NCBI GenBank assembly: GCA_026984895.1 | Contig: JALSRF010000125.1 | Location: forward strand, 1-18,114 | Source: Paracoccaceae bacterium | Lineage (GTDB): Bacteria; Pseudomonadota; Alphaproteobacteria; Rhodobacterales; Rhodobacteraceae | Reading direction: 5' to 3' | DNA: 18,114 bases | The notes under the pieces: model-generated | What the model saw: the letters and a program-made list of their open reading frames with translations, nothing else | The model's database searches: none | Told to the model about the DNA's origin: nothing | Program-made: the position numbers and the translations under genes | Shown here: positions 1-8,471 of the stretch, piece by piece | How the letters are laid out: each line of letters starts with the position of its first letter | How positions within the stretch are numbered: position 1 is the stretch's first letter

Positions 1-2
1 TC

Positions 3-542
3 TATGCCTTCGTCACACCGGACCGGCTGAGACTGGTGCGCGATTTTCCCAACGGCCTGTTCGATCTGGCCAGCGGGTCTTCGCTGGCGATCGGCTCTCT
101 GCTGTTCGGGCTTGGTGCCTTTGCGCTGGGGATCTTCTTCGACACGCGCGACCCGCACCGCGTCAGCCGCTGGTCGGCAACCGGGTTCTGGCTGCATATC
201 CTGGCGGCGCCGGCGCTGGTCAACACCATGGCAATGACGCTTTACAATCGCGGCGATACCGCCGGTTATGCCATGACCGGCGCGCTCTTGTGCGTTGTCA
301 CCGTGCTGTCGCTGATCATCGACCGGCGGTCGTTCATGACGGCCGGTATCGTCTATTTCGGCGGGCTCATATTCGTGGCCCTGGGCAATGACCGCGGCAG
401 CGAGGCCAACATCGTTTCCGCGCTGCTGATCCTTGGCGCCTTCGTGACCGCCCTGGGCACCTGGTGGGTGCAGATACGCGCCTGGCTCATGCGTCGGTTG
501 CCGGCGTTTCCCCTGAAAAACCGCCTTCCCCCCTATGAGTGA
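3..542 (+). CDS. Polytopic membrane protein of unknown function, 5' end outside the window
   Basis: The frame is open from the first complete codon (position 3), with in-frame residues YAFVTPDRLRL before the first possible GTG at 36. The gene therefore starts upstream and only its C-terminal part (179 codons) is visible. It shows about five hydrophobic segments, including stretches around SLAIGSLLFGLGAFALGIFF, GFWLHILAAPALVN, a run before IIDRRS, one around GIVYFGGLIFVALG, and a last one ending in WWVQIRAWL. The tail is short and basic and ends in NRLPPYE. The protein sits in the inner membrane. I do not recognise a functional family. Its TGA (540-542) lies 5 bp before the ATG of hslU, so the two are probably cotranscribed and translationally coupled. 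The partner gene hslV would be expected just upstream of the window, but that is inference. Overall I am sure it is a real gene and unsure of its role. Confidence 0.75.
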   Translation, partial: YAFVTPDRLRLVRDFPNGLFDLASGSSLAIGSLLFGLGAFALGIFFDTRDPHRVSRWSATGFWLHILAAPALVNTMAMTLYNRGDTAGYAMTGALLCVVTVLSLIIDRRSFMTAGIVYFGGLIFVALGNDRGSEANIVSALLILGAFVTALGTWWVQIRAWLMRRLPAFPLKNRLPPYE

Positions 543-547
543 GACAG

Positions 548-1852
<1,305 letters not shown>

Positions 1853-1855
1853 CCG

Positions 1856-2479
1856 TCAGCGCCGGCGGCGCAGGTAGACGTAGAACGCCCCGTCGCCGCC
1901 GTGGCGTGGATGGGACGGGCTCACCTGAAGCACCGCGGCGCTCAGCGGCGGCTGCCCAAGCCACTGCGGCACATGATGGCGCAGGATGCCGCGGCGCGCG
2001 GGAACGGGCCCGCCGTCGTCGCCCTTGCGTCCCTTGCCGGTGATCACCAGCACCAGACGCAGCCCGCCGGCCTGCGCCCGCATGACAAAACCGACAAGCG
2101 CCGGTTGCGCCTGCGAAAGAGTCATCCCGTGCAGGTCCAGACGTGCCTCGGGCGCAAGTTTCCCCCGTTTCATCCGCGAAAACCGTTTTTTCTCCATCCG
2201 CACCGGCTGGCTGACCTGAGCGGCCGCAGTGTGCCGGTCGGTCGGCCCGTGCGCCGTTTTCGCCAGTTCGCCAATGGAAAACGGTCGCAGAGAGGCCACG
2301 GAAACGGCCGGTGATGCGGACGCTGCCCTGGCCGGCGGGGTTTTCCCGAAATCCGTCGCGCCGGCCTGTTTCCCGGCGCCCGCGGGCCTGTCGGGGCGCA
2401 GCGGCGTGGCGGTCTTGCGCACCCGATCCCAGAGTGCGCGTTCGTCGGGGCGCAGGCTGCGCGGCTGTTTCCGGCTCAT
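1856..2479 (-). CDS. Smr-domain (MutS2 C-terminal-like) protein
   Basis: This 207-residue protein has a basic, low-complexity N-terminal half rich in Pro, Ala and Arg (residues 1-105), followed by a C-terminal Smr domain. The domain shows the LDLHGMT motif at 114-120, ITGKG at 146-150 and a closing HGGDGAFYVYLRR segment at 193-205. Stand-alone Smr proteins bind nucleic acid, and several are endonucleases acting on structured DNA or on RNA in stalled translation. The exact substrate of this one cannot be read from sequence. The ATG at 2479 overlaps the mltA stop in an ATGA junction (2476-2479), which implies translational coupling as the last gene of the Tim44-mltA-smr cluster. Six consecutive Arg or Leu-Arg codons end the protein. 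The neighbouring hslU stop is 3 bp away on the other strand, so there is no room for a separate terminator. Confidence 0.9.
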   Translation of the reverse strand: MSRKQPRSLRPDERALWDRVRKTATPLRPDRPAGAGKQAGATDFGKTPPARAASASPAVSVASLRPFSIGELAKTAHGPTDRHTAAAQVSQPVRMEKKRFSRMKRGKLAPEARLDLHGMTLSQAQPALVGFVMRAQAGGLRLVLVITGKGRKGDDGGPVPARRGILRHHVPQWLGQPPLSAAVLQVSPSHPRHGGDGAFYVYLRRRR

Positions 2480-3537
2480 GGCTGGTCTCCGTCCGCCAGC
2501 GCATAGGCGATTTCGATGGGCAACAGCACAACCATTCTGCCCGGGTCCATCATCCTGCCGGCCCGGCGTCCGGCCCGATCGCCGGTTCCCACGAAAATAT
2601 CCGCCCGCTGCGCCCCCTTGATCGCCGATCCGGTGTCCTGGGCAACCATCAGGCGGCGAAATCCGTCCTGGCCGCCCTTTTCCACCCAGACCGGCGCGCC
2701 AAGCGGAACGAAAGCCGGATCAACCGCGATCGAGCGCATGGGCGTCAGGGCGCGGTTCATCGCCCCGAGCGGTCCCGACTCCGCCGGCAGATCGGTCAGT
2801 TCCCGGAAAAAGACATAGGACGGGCTCTGGCGCAGCAGGGCGGCACCGCGCTGCGGATTGCGCCGAACCCAGTTCTTGATCACCTGCGCCGAAACCTGAT
2901 GCGCCTGATAGACCCCGAGGCGCACCAGCTCCTTTCCCGGAGACCGGTAGCTGTGCCCGTTCGAGCCGCCATAGCCCACATGGATCGCGCGTCCGTCTCC
3001 GAGCCGGATGCGCCCCGAGCCCTGAACCTGCAGGAAGAACAGATCGACCGGATCGTCCACCCAGGCAATTTCAAGCCCGCGCCCGGCCAGCAGCTTGCCG
3101 TTTTCAATTTCTTCGCGCGAATACCAGCGCGTGCCGTCCTTCAGTTCGGGGGGCTTGCGGTAGATCGGATAACGAAATCGCGCCGTATGCTCGCGTGCGC
3201 CGTTCAGTTCGGGTTCGAAATAGCCGGTAAACAGTGCCGGCGATCCGTCTTCGACAAGAACCGGACGGAAGAAAAGCTGGAAGAAAACGCGCGCGTCCGG
3301 GTGGCGCCGGGCAACGGCGCATACTGCCGCCCATTGCGCCTCTTTCAGGTCGCCGCAGGTCTTCAGAAAGACGGCAAGCGCTGCTTCGTGATCGTCGTGC
3401 GCCCAGTTTTCGAGCTGGTCGAAGCTCAGCACGGTCCGCCGCACATCCCCGGCCTGCAGCGCGCCGCCCGCCAGCGCGCTCAGGACCAGCACAAGAACAA
3501 CAATCCGTGCCGCCAGCCCCGCCGGCGGACGGTTCAT
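2476..3537 (-). CDS. mltA: Membrane-bound-type lytic murein transglycosylase A (MltA family)
   Basis: MltA cleaves the MurNAc-GlcNAc bond of peptidoglycan with formation of a 1,6-anhydro ring, acting in the periplasm. The 353-residue protein begins with a Sec signal peptide (hydrophobic core at about 11-24, likely cleavage after ALQA at residue 29). The MltA domain shows TGYFEPEL at 104-111, VQGSGRIRL at 171-179 and YGGSNGHSYRSPG at 189-201. A 3D domain with three aspartates follows: SIAVDP (D273), QDTGSAIKG (D301) and DIFVGTG (D313). Catalysis in the family depends on an aspartate of this domain. No lipobox cysteine is present at the cleavage site, so unlike E. coli MltA it is probably soluble in the periplasm. 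I chose ATG 3537 rather than an upstream in-frame start at 3600 because it directly precedes the signal peptide and forms an ATGA overlap (3534-3537) with the preceding gene. Confidence 0.94.
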   Translation of the reverse strand: MNRPPAGLAARIVVLVLVLSALAGGALQAGDVRRTVLSFDQLENWAHDDHEAALAVFLKTCGDLKEAQWAAVCAVARRHPDARVFFQLFFRPVLVEDGSPALFTGYFEPELNGAREHTARFRYPIYRKPPELKDGTRWYSREEIENGKLLAGRGLEIAWVDDPVDLFFLQVQGSGRIRLGDGRAIHVGYGGSNGHSYRSPGKELVRLGVYQAHQVSAQVIKNWVRRNPQRGAALLRQSPSYVFFRELTDLPAESGPLGAMNRALTPMRSIAVDPAFVPLGAPVWVEKGGQDGFRRLMVAQDTGSAIKGAQRADIFVGTGDRAGRRAGRMMDPGRMVVLLPIEIAYALADGDQP

Positions 3538-4181
3538 CCCCCGGTGGCGACCAGTTGCCAGTTCGGGTCCTGTGCGCCCATTTTGCGTGCAAAGGTCCAT
3601 TGATCCTTTTGCCGTTTGACCTCGTTCGGGTTGCCTTCGACGATCCGGCCGTCCTTGTCGCGCACGACCGAGGTCAGTTCGCCCACGAACCTGACGGTTA
3701 TTTCACCGATGCCGGTGGATTCGTCAAACTCGGCATCCACAAGCGTCATCTCGCGCACGCCGACAAAGCTGATCCCGTCCTTTTCGCGCGCGTCCACCAC
3801 CTGGGAAAAGGCCTGGTAGACCTCGTCGGACAGGAAGGGCCGGATTCGTTCGATGTCGCCGCTTTCGAAGGCCATCAGGATCATTTCGTAAGCGCCGCGC
3901 GCGCCGCCCAGAAACTCGGTAACATTGAACGACGGCTCGACCCGTTTCATCGCTGCCAGGGCGCGGGCGGCAGCGCTGCCTTCGGCAACGTGGTCGGTGA
4001 TGTCCCGATCCGGTCCGCCGCCCTCGACGACTTCGAGCCTGCGGCCGCCGGCCGGGCGCGCCGGGCTCGCCAGCGGCGGCTTTTCGAAACCGTCGCGCGT
4101 GCCCAGCACGTTTTTCAGGCGCAGGATCAGGAATATCGCGATCGCTGCAAGCACCAGAAGCTGAATGACAGCTGAATTCAT
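3534..4181 (-). CDS. Tim44/TimA-domain membrane-anchored protein
   Basis: This 215-residue protein has one N-terminal membrane anchor (about residues 4-21) followed at once by the basic junction RLKNVLGTRDGFE, which is typical of the alphaproteobacterial Tim44-like family. A linker rich in Gly, Pro and Arg leads into a Tim44-like domain (about 70-210) containing FLGGARGAYEMILMAF and DEVYQAFSQVV. The fold resembles the C-terminal domain of mitochondrial Tim44, but the bacterial role is poorly defined; a link to envelope or membrane-protein handling is inference. ATG 4181 is preferred over an upstream ATG at 4202 because it begins immediately before the hydrophobic anchor and has a GGTG element upstream. 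The gene is the first of a coupled trio with mltA and the Smr gene and is divergent from fxsA. Confidence 0.88.
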   Translation of the reverse strand: MNSAVIQLLVLAAIAIFLILRLKNVLGTRDGFEKPPLASPARPAGGRRLEVVEGGGPDRDITDHVAEGSAAARALAAMKRVEPSFNVTEFLGGARGAYEMILMAFESGDIERIRPFLSDEVYQAFSQVVDAREKDGISFVGVREMTLVDAEFDESTGIGEITVRFVGELTSVVRDKDGRIVEGNPNEVKRQKDQWTFARKMGAQDPNWQLVATGG

Positions 4182-4289
4182 TTTTTCACCATTTTGGACC
4201 ATTGGCTAGCGGCGGGCCTCGTTCGCACTTATGTAAGGCAGGGCCGGGGTCAAGTCCACTGCCGCCGGCAATCACGAACTGAGGCTGAA
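4182..4289. promoter_or_regulatory. Divergent intergenic region between the Tim44-domain gene and fxsA
   Basis: This 108-bp gap must carry promoters for both directions. On the minus strand there is TTGACC (complement of 4248-4253) followed by a CATAAG/TACATA segment (complement of 4228-4235). The spacing of 12-14 bp is shorter than the optimal 17, so the promoter assignment is weak. CTTATGTAAG at 4228-4237 has palindromic CTTA/TAAG arms and could instead be a protein-binding site. A GAGG ribosome-binding site for fxsA lies at 4281-4284. Confidence 0.35.
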
Positions 4290-4772
4290 ATGTATCTTTT
4301 TTTGCTGTTTGTTGCGGTTCCCCTGATCGAGATCGCGCTGTTCATAAAGGTCGGCGGATTGATCGGGCTTGGCTGGACGCTCGTCATCGTGGTGCTGACG
4401 GCGATCATCGGCACGCAACTGATGCGCGCGCAGGGCGCTGCCGCCATGAACGACCTGCGCAAGTCCTTCAACGACATGCGCGACCCGACGGAACCGCTTG
4501 CCCACGGGGCGATGATCCTGTTGTCCGGCGCCTTGCTGCTGACGCCGGGATTCTTTACCGATGCGATCGGGTTTCTCCTACTTGTCCCGCCGGTAAGACG
4601 CGCGATCATGGCCCATGTCAGATCGCATGTGAAGGTGCAGACCTTTACCGCCGGGGCGCCATCCCGGCCGCCATATCCGCCGGCGGAAAACGTGATCGAT
4701 GGCGAGTTCGAAGAGGTTGACGAAACACCGGATTCCGGCCGTTCGGGCCGCTCCGGCTGGACCGGGCATTGA
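4290..4772 (+). CDS. fxsA: FxsA-family membrane protein
   Basis: FxsA proteins are small inner-membrane proteins; the E. coli member relieves exclusion of phage T7 by the F plasmid when overproduced, and the normal cellular role is unknown. This one has 160 residues. Hydrophobic segments lie at about 1-18, 26-43 and 74-100, and the family signature LLLTPGFFTDAIGFLLLVPP lies at 82-101, followed by the basic VRRA. The hydrophilic C-terminal tail (about 118-160) is rich in Pro, Glu and Gly and probably cytosolic. ATG 4290 is chosen because it opens the first membrane segment and has a GAGG element 5 bp upstream; a longer frame exists but adds nothing family-like. It is followed 55 bp later by secB on the same strand, and the two may share a transcript. 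Confidence 0.93.
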   Translation: MYLFLLFVAVPLIEIALFIKVGGLIGLGWTLVIVVLTAIIGTQLMRAQGAAAMNDLRKSFNDMRDPTEPLAHGAMILLSGALLLTPGFFTDAIGFLLLVPPVRRAIMAHVRSHVKVQTFTAGAPSRPPYPPAENVIDGEFEEVDETPDSGRSGRSGWTGH

Positions 4773-4827
4773 GCCTTTCCGACAGACCTGCTAGTGAGTG
4801 CGCAACCTCGATTTCAGGAGCACAGAA

Positions 4828-5337
4828 ATGGCCGAAAAAGCCGATGCAAACGGAGCCGCCGACAAGAAGGCTCCTCCCCAGGTCACCATGAAGGTGCTTG
4901 GCCAGTTCATCCGCGATCTGTCGTTTGAAAACATCGTTGCCCAGAAAGGCGTGAACGGAGAGGTCACCCCGGACATCAACGTTCAGATCAGCCTTGACGG
5001 AAAGAAACGCCCCGGCGACAACCAGTTCGAAGTCATCACCAGTTTCAAGATCACCTCGAACAACAAGGCGACAGAAGAGACGCTGTTCCTGCTTGAGCTC
5101 GAATATGGCGGCATCTTCCATATACAGAACGTCCCCGACGAACAGATGCACCCGTTCCTGATGATCGAATGCCCGCGGATGCTGTTTCCTTTTGCGCGCA
5201 GGATCATTCACGATGTGGTGCGCGATGGCGGCTTCCCGCCGCTCAATCTGGATACCATCGACTGGGTCGAGCTTTACCGCCAGAACCTTGCGCACCAGGC
5301 ACAGGCCGCCGCCCAGGCTCCGGCGCAGCAATCCTGA
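4828..5337 (+). CDS. secB: Protein-export chaperone SecB
   Basis: SecB is a cytosolic homotetramer that keeps precursor proteins unfolded and passes them to SecA for export. The 169-residue protein is slightly longer than E. coli SecB (155), owing to a charged N-terminal extension and an Ala/Gln-rich tail (about 154-169). Family hallmarks are FIRDLSFEN (27-35), LELEYGGIFHIQNVP (89-103), the ECPRMLFPFARRI block (114-126) and GGFPPLNLDTIDW (134-146). The ATG at 4828 is supported by AGGAG at 4816-4820, seven bases upstream. It lies downstream of fxsA and converges with dnaQ across a 70-bp spacer filled mainly by a heptamer repeat. Confidence 0.97.
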   Translation: MAEKADANGAADKKAPPQVTMKVLGQFIRDLSFENIVAQKGVNGEVTPDINVQISLDGKKRPGDNQFEVITSFKITSNNKATEETLFLLELEYGGIFHIQNVPDEQMHPFLMIECPRMLFPFARRIIHDVVRDGGFPPLNLDTIDWVELYRQNLAHQAQAAAQAPAQQS

Positions 5338-5351
5338 GGGCCGCGGGCCAG

Positions 5352-5400
5352 GGTTGCGGGTTGCGGGCCGGGGGTTGCAGGTTGCAGGTTGCGGGCCGGG
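5352..5400. repeat. Tandem G-rich heptamer repeat between secB and dnaQ
   Basis: Seven exact 7-bp units abut one another: GGTTGCG, GGTTGCG, GGCCGGG, GGTTGCA, GGTTGCA, GGTTGCG, GGCCGGG. There is a higher-order pattern in which two or three GGTTGCN units are each closed by GGCCGGG. The + strand also fits a G-quadruplex pattern, with G-runs at 5351-5353, 5358-5360, 5365-5367 and 5370-5374 separated by loops of 4, 4 and 2 nt. The repeat fills most of the 70-bp space between two convergent stop codons. Confidence 0.85.
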
Positions 5401-5407
5401 GTCGCGC

Positions 5408-6115
5408 TCAGCCGCGGTCGCGCAAGAGCCGGTTCCACAACGCACCGTCGCCCATCGCCTTGACGAAGGCTTCGTGGGCGGCGATTTCCTTTTCGCTGAT
5501 GCGCGGCGCCAGCGGGGCGGGGCGCGCGCCGGGATGCCATTCGGTTTCGTCCTCTGCCAGGCGCGAGGCGTCTGTGCTGCTGCCGGTCAGACCGAAGCCG
5601 GGCTGGCGGCCGCCGATCAGTTCAAGATAGACCTCTGCCAGTATTTCGCTGTCCAGAAGGGCGCCGTGAAGCGTTCGCGCCGAATTGTCTATGCCGAACC
5701 GGCGGCACAGCGCATCCAGAGACGCCGGCGAGCCGGGAAACTTCTTGCGCGCGATCGTCAGCGTATCCAGCGCCCGCTCCATCGCGATCGGCGGCCGTCC
5801 GGCCCAGCGTAGCTCGGCATTCAGGAACTTCATGTCGAAACCGGCGTTGTGAATCACCAGCCGCGAAGAGCCGATAAAGGCAAGAAATTCGTCAGCGATG
5901 GTTTCGAAAACCGGCTTGTCCTTCAGGAAATCGTCGCCCAGACCGTGCACATCGAAGGCCTCCCTGGGCATGGGCCGGCACGGGTTGATGTATTGGTGAT
6001 AGGTGCGGCCGGTGGGCAGGTGGTTGTGCAACTCCAGCGCGCCGATTTCCACGATCCGGTCGCCGGTATCCGGGTCCAGCCCTGTGGTTTCGGTATCCAG
6101 AACGATTTCACGCAT
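5408..6115 (-). CDS. dnaQ: DNA polymerase III epsilon subunit (3'-5' proofreading exonuclease)
   Basis: DnaQ proofreads for the replicative polymerase. The 235-residue protein is a DEDDh exonuclease. Exo I is DTETTGLD with D7 and E9, Exo II is HNAGFD with D94, and Exo III is HGALLD with H150 and D155, so all five catalytic residues are present at spacings like those of E. coli. After residue 168 comes GGRQPGFGL, in the region where a clamp-binding segment is usual, and then a C-terminal tail that in the family contacts the polymerase alpha subunit. The ATG at 6115 overlaps the end of coaE by 8 bp, placing dnaQ last in the maf-aroE-coaE-dnaQ string. It converges on secB. Confidence 0.96.
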   Translation of the reverse strand: MREIVLDTETTGLDPDTGDRIVEIGALELHNHLPTGRTYHQYINPCRPMPREAFDVHGLGDDFLKDKPVFETIADEFLAFIGSSRLVIHNAGFDMKFLNAELRWAGRPPIAMERALDTLTIARKKFPGSPASLDALCRRFGIDNSARTLHGALLDSEILAEVYLELIGGRQPGFGLTGSSTDASRLAEDETEWHPGARPAPLAPRISEKEIAAHEAFVKAMGDGALWNRLLRDRG

Positions 6116-6713
6116 GCGGCTGCCTTTCCCTGATTTCGCGAATGATCTCTTCTACCGCGGCTTGTGCCATGTCCAGGCTGCGGGTTTCAATCACGCGATC
6201 GGCCCTTGCGCGCTTGTCGGCGTCGGGAAGCTGGCGCGAAAGGATCCGGCGGAATCGTTCTCTGGTCATTCCCGGACGCGCCAGGACGCGGCGTTTCTGT
6301 GTTTGCGGATCCGTGCTGACCACCACGATCATGTCCGCGTCGTCCTCGGCACCGGTTTCGAACAGCAGCGGCACATCCAGAACCACGATGTCGCTTTCGG
6401 CCGTGCGGATGAAACCCGCGCGATCGGCGGCCACCAGCGGGTGGACGATACGTTCGAGCACCGGCAGGCGGTCGGGGTCCTCGAAAACCCAGGCGCGCAG
6501 GGCTTCCCGGTCAACCCCGCCATCGCCGACAAGCGCCGGGTCAAGCGCGGCGATGCCGGGCAGGGCCTTTCCGTGCGGCGCGTAGAGACGGTCCACCGCC
6601 GCATCCGCGTCCCAGACCGGGATACCGCGTTCACGAAACATTGCGGCGGTTGTGGATTTTCCCATGCCGACCGAACCGGTCAGCCCGATGACGAACGGGC
6701 GGCGCACGGTCAT
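6108..6713 (-). CDS. coaE: Dephospho-CoA kinase
   Basis: CoaE carries out the last step of coenzyme A synthesis, phosphorylating the 3'-hydroxyl of dephospho-CoA with ATP. The 201-residue protein has the normal length. The P-loop GSVGMGKST is at 13-21, followed by a DADAAVDRLY segment at 35-44, the LERIVHPLV motif near residue 86 and the LDVPLLFETG block near 113, all characteristic of CoaE. The ATG at 6713 overlaps the aroE stop as ATGA (6710-6713), and its own stop overlaps dnaQ by 8 bp, so translation of the string is coupled. Confidence 0.96.
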   Translation of the reverse strand: MTVRRPFVIGLTGSVGMGKSTTAAMFRERGIPVWDADAAVDRLYAPHGKALPGIAALDPALVGDGGVDREALRAWVFEDPDRLPVLERIVHPLVAADRAGFIRTAESDIVVLDVPLLFETGAEDDADMIVVVSTDPQTQKRRVLARPGMTRERFRRILSRQLPDADKRARADRVIETRSLDMAQAAVEEIIREIRERQPHA

Positions 6714-7543
6714 CCGCTCAGCACGGCGCGGCGGGTGTCGTCGTCGATCGGCGGTCGTTCGCCGAACCAGCGTTCGAACCCCGGTGCCGCCTGGTGAATC
6801 AGCATGCCCAGACCGTCCACCGTGACACAGCCGATTTCTCCGGCCCGGCGTAGCAACCCGGTTTCAAGCGGCGTGTAGACCAGATCGGTCACCACGCTGT
6901 CTGGCGAAAGCCCGTCAAGCGGGACACGCAGTTCCGCCTTGCCCTGCATGCCCAGCGATGTGGTGTTGACGACCAGGGTCGCACCGTCCAGCATGTTTGC
7001 GGCCTGGACCCAGTCGAATATCGTGATCCGGGTGCCGAATTCGGTGCGCAGCGCTTCGGCGCGCGCCTTGGTGCGGTTTGAAAGACGGATTTCCGGCACC
7101 CCGGCATCCAGCAAGGAGGCGATGACCGCCCGCGAGGCCCCTCCGGCTCCGAATACCGCCGCCGGGCCGGATCGAGCCTGCCATGCCGGGGCGCCCTGAC
7201 GCAGGTTTTCGATGAATCCGTAACCGTCGGTGTTGTCGGCATAGATGCGGGAATCGCGAAACACCAGGGTGTTGGCCGCGCCGATCAGGGCCGCGCGGTC
7301 GGTAACGCTGTCAGCCAGGCTCAGAACCTTTTCCTTGTGCGGAATGGTGACATTGATCCCGACAAATCCCATTTTCGGCAGGGCGCGGACCACGGTTTCG
7401 AGGTTCTGCTGGGAAACATCCATGGGGATGTAATGGCCGGCGATACCCAGACGGCGGAGCCATTGCCCGTGCAGTGCCGGCGATCGGCTGTGCGCGATGG
7501 GGGTGCCGATCACGCCGGCCAGGGGAATGTTGTCGTCGCTCAT
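6710..7543 (-). CDS. aroE: Shikimate dehydrogenase (NADP+)
   Basis: AroE reduces 3-dehydroshikimate to shikimate in aromatic amino-acid synthesis. The 277-residue protein shows the substrate-binding serine motif HSRSPALH (18-25), the catalytic lysine K70 in NVTIPHK, and NTDG with D106. The Rossmann NADP-binding loop GAGGASRA lies at 132-139 and the NADP-specificity motif SNRTKARA starts at 155. A C-terminal GLGMLIHQAAPGF segment is also typical. The order of domains and the length are standard. The ATG at 7543 overlaps the maf stop as ATGA (7540-7543), and the gene is followed by coaE with the same overlap. Confidence 0.97.
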   Translation of the reverse strand: MSDDNIPLAGVIGTPIAHSRSPALHGQWLRRLGIAGHYIPMDVSQQNLETVVRALPKMGFVGINVTIPHKEKVLSLADSVTDRAALIGAANTLVFRDSRIYADNTDGYGFIENLRQGAPAWQARSGPAAVFGAGGASRAVIASLLDAGVPEIRLSNRTKARAEALRTEFGTRITIFDWVQAANMLDGATLVVNTTSLGMQGKAELRVPLDGLSPDSVVTDLVYTPLETGLLRRAGEIGCVTVDGLGMLIHQAAPGFERWFGERPPIDDDTRRAVLSG

Positions 7544-8139
7544 CCGGCAATCTCTCCTCTGTCCACAAGGTAACCGAGCAATTCCAGCAGGGGCAGCCCC
7601 AGGACCGTAAAATAGTCGCCCTGGACCGAAGAAAACAAGCGTGCACCTTCTTCTTCAAGCTTGTAGCTGCCGACGCTGTCTCGAATGGAGGGCCAGTTTC
7701 TTTCGACATAGCTGGTGCGATAGTCCTGGCCAAGCGGGCGCATGACCAGGGTCACCGTGCCGGTGCACTGCCAGTTGCGCATGCCGGCATGCCACAGGCT
7801 GACAGCGGAAATCAACTGGTGACGGTGACCCGACAGGCGCGCAATCTGGTCCAGCGCATCGGCTTTCGATTCCGGTTTTTCCATGATTTCGCCGTGAAAA
7901 TCCAGGATCTGATCGCATCCGATCACAAGGCTGTCCGGCATTGCGGACGAAATCTTCCGGGCCTTAGCATCGGCCAGGGCAATGGCAAGCTCGTGCGCGC
8001 TGGCGCCTTCGTGCAGAAGCGAGGCGCGCAGTCGGGTTTCATCGACGCGCGGCACAACCGTGCGAAAGTTCAGCCCGGCCGCGCGCAGCAGCCTGTTTCG
8101 GGTCCTGGAACCGGAAGCCAGCACAAGCGGATGTGTCAA
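7540..8139 (-). CDS. maf: Maf-family nucleotide pyrophosphatase, YceF-like subtype
   Basis: Maf proteins hydrolyse non-canonical or modified nucleoside triphosphates to monophosphates. The 199-residue protein begins with LVLASGSRTRNRLL, the family phosphate-binding motif, followed by VDE at 32-34, CDQIL at 75-79, EKPESK at 88-93 and SYKLEEEGARLF near 158. The DQ in place of the DT found in dTTP/UTP-type Maf proteins points to the YceF-like group, which in E. coli acts on 7-methyl-GTP; this assignment is by motif only. The start is TTG at 8139: there is no in-frame ATG, and AGAGG (complement of 8148-8152) sits 8 nt upstream. It is the first gene of the leftward string and directly borders the candidate replication origin. 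Confidence 0.93.
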   Translation of the reverse strand: MTHPLVLASGSRTRNRLLRAAGLNFRTVVPRVDETRLRASLLHEGASAHELAIALADAKARKISSAMPDSLVIGCDQILDFHGEIMEKPESKADALDQIARLSGHRHQLISAVSLWHAGMRNWQCTGTVTLVMRPLGQDYRTSYVERNWPSIRDSVGSYKLEEEGARLFSSVQGDYFTVLGLPLLELLGYLVDRGEIAG

Positions 8140-8246
8140 CGGGCATACCTCTGTGGAAAGTTTGGCGGCAGGTCTGTGTGCTCTTGTGGCGATAACCCGG
8201 TTTTCGCGGGTATGGAGGAACCCGTGGCGGGATCATCCCCGGTTTC

Positions 8247-8275
8247 ATAAAATCAATCCCGAGAGGACAACGCAA
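8247..8275 (-). promoter_or_regulatory. Possible promoter of the maf-aroE-coaE-dnaQ string
   Basis: On the minus strand TTGCGT (complement of 8270-8275) and TTTTAT (complement of 8247-8252) are separated by exactly 17 bp. Each is a partial match to the sigma-70 hexamers. Transcription would give a leader of about 100 nt before the maf TTG, containing the short inverted repeats noted in the gap. Confidence 0.35.
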
Positions 8276-8340
8276 GACGCGGCCTTGTGCACAGAATGGC
8301 CGGCTGGATTTCATTCCCGGTTTCGCTGACAGGAACTGGC

Positions 8341-8400
8341 GAAATATTTTTGTACAACTCTTTGAAATAATGTTGTTATTTTATTGCAAATTCGTTCTGT
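8341..8400. other. AT-rich block, candidate DNA unwinding element
   Basis: A hand count gives 14 G or C in 60 bases (23%), against roughly 60% for the window. It includes T- and A-runs such as ATATTTTTGT and GTTGTTATTTTATTG. It lies 28 bp before the first DnaA-box-like site, the arrangement seen in bacterial origins, where DnaA bound at a box cluster opens an adjacent AT-rich stretch. Confidence 0.6.
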
Positions 8401-8427
8401 CCAGAAAATGTCCCGCGCCGGCCTGGC

Positions 8428-8471
8428 TGTGAAAAACCCTGTGGATGACAATTTGATCCACATTATCCACC
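8428..8471. promoter_or_regulatory. Cluster of DnaA-box-like sites
   Basis: Four 9-mers resemble the DnaA box TTATNCACA. TTTTTCACA (minus, 8428-8436) is a full match if position 3 may be A or T. TCATCCACA (minus, 8440-8448), TGATCCACA (plus, 8454-8462) and TTATCCACC (plus, 8463-8471) each have one mismatch. The last two abut directly. Two sites on each strand within 44 bp is far denser than elsewhere in the window by eye. Confidence 0.65.

Noticed and set aside
2311..3603. 430-codon plus-strand open frame opposite the Smr and mltA genes
   Set aside because: It spans two well-supported genes on the other strand, and its composition (Arg/Pro/Ala) is that of an antisense shadow.
4645..5445. 266-codon minus-strand frame opposite secB, reading through the heptamer repeat
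   Set aside because: It is antisense to secB; its N-terminus is merely the translated repeat (Pro/Ala/Thr/Arg/Asn units).
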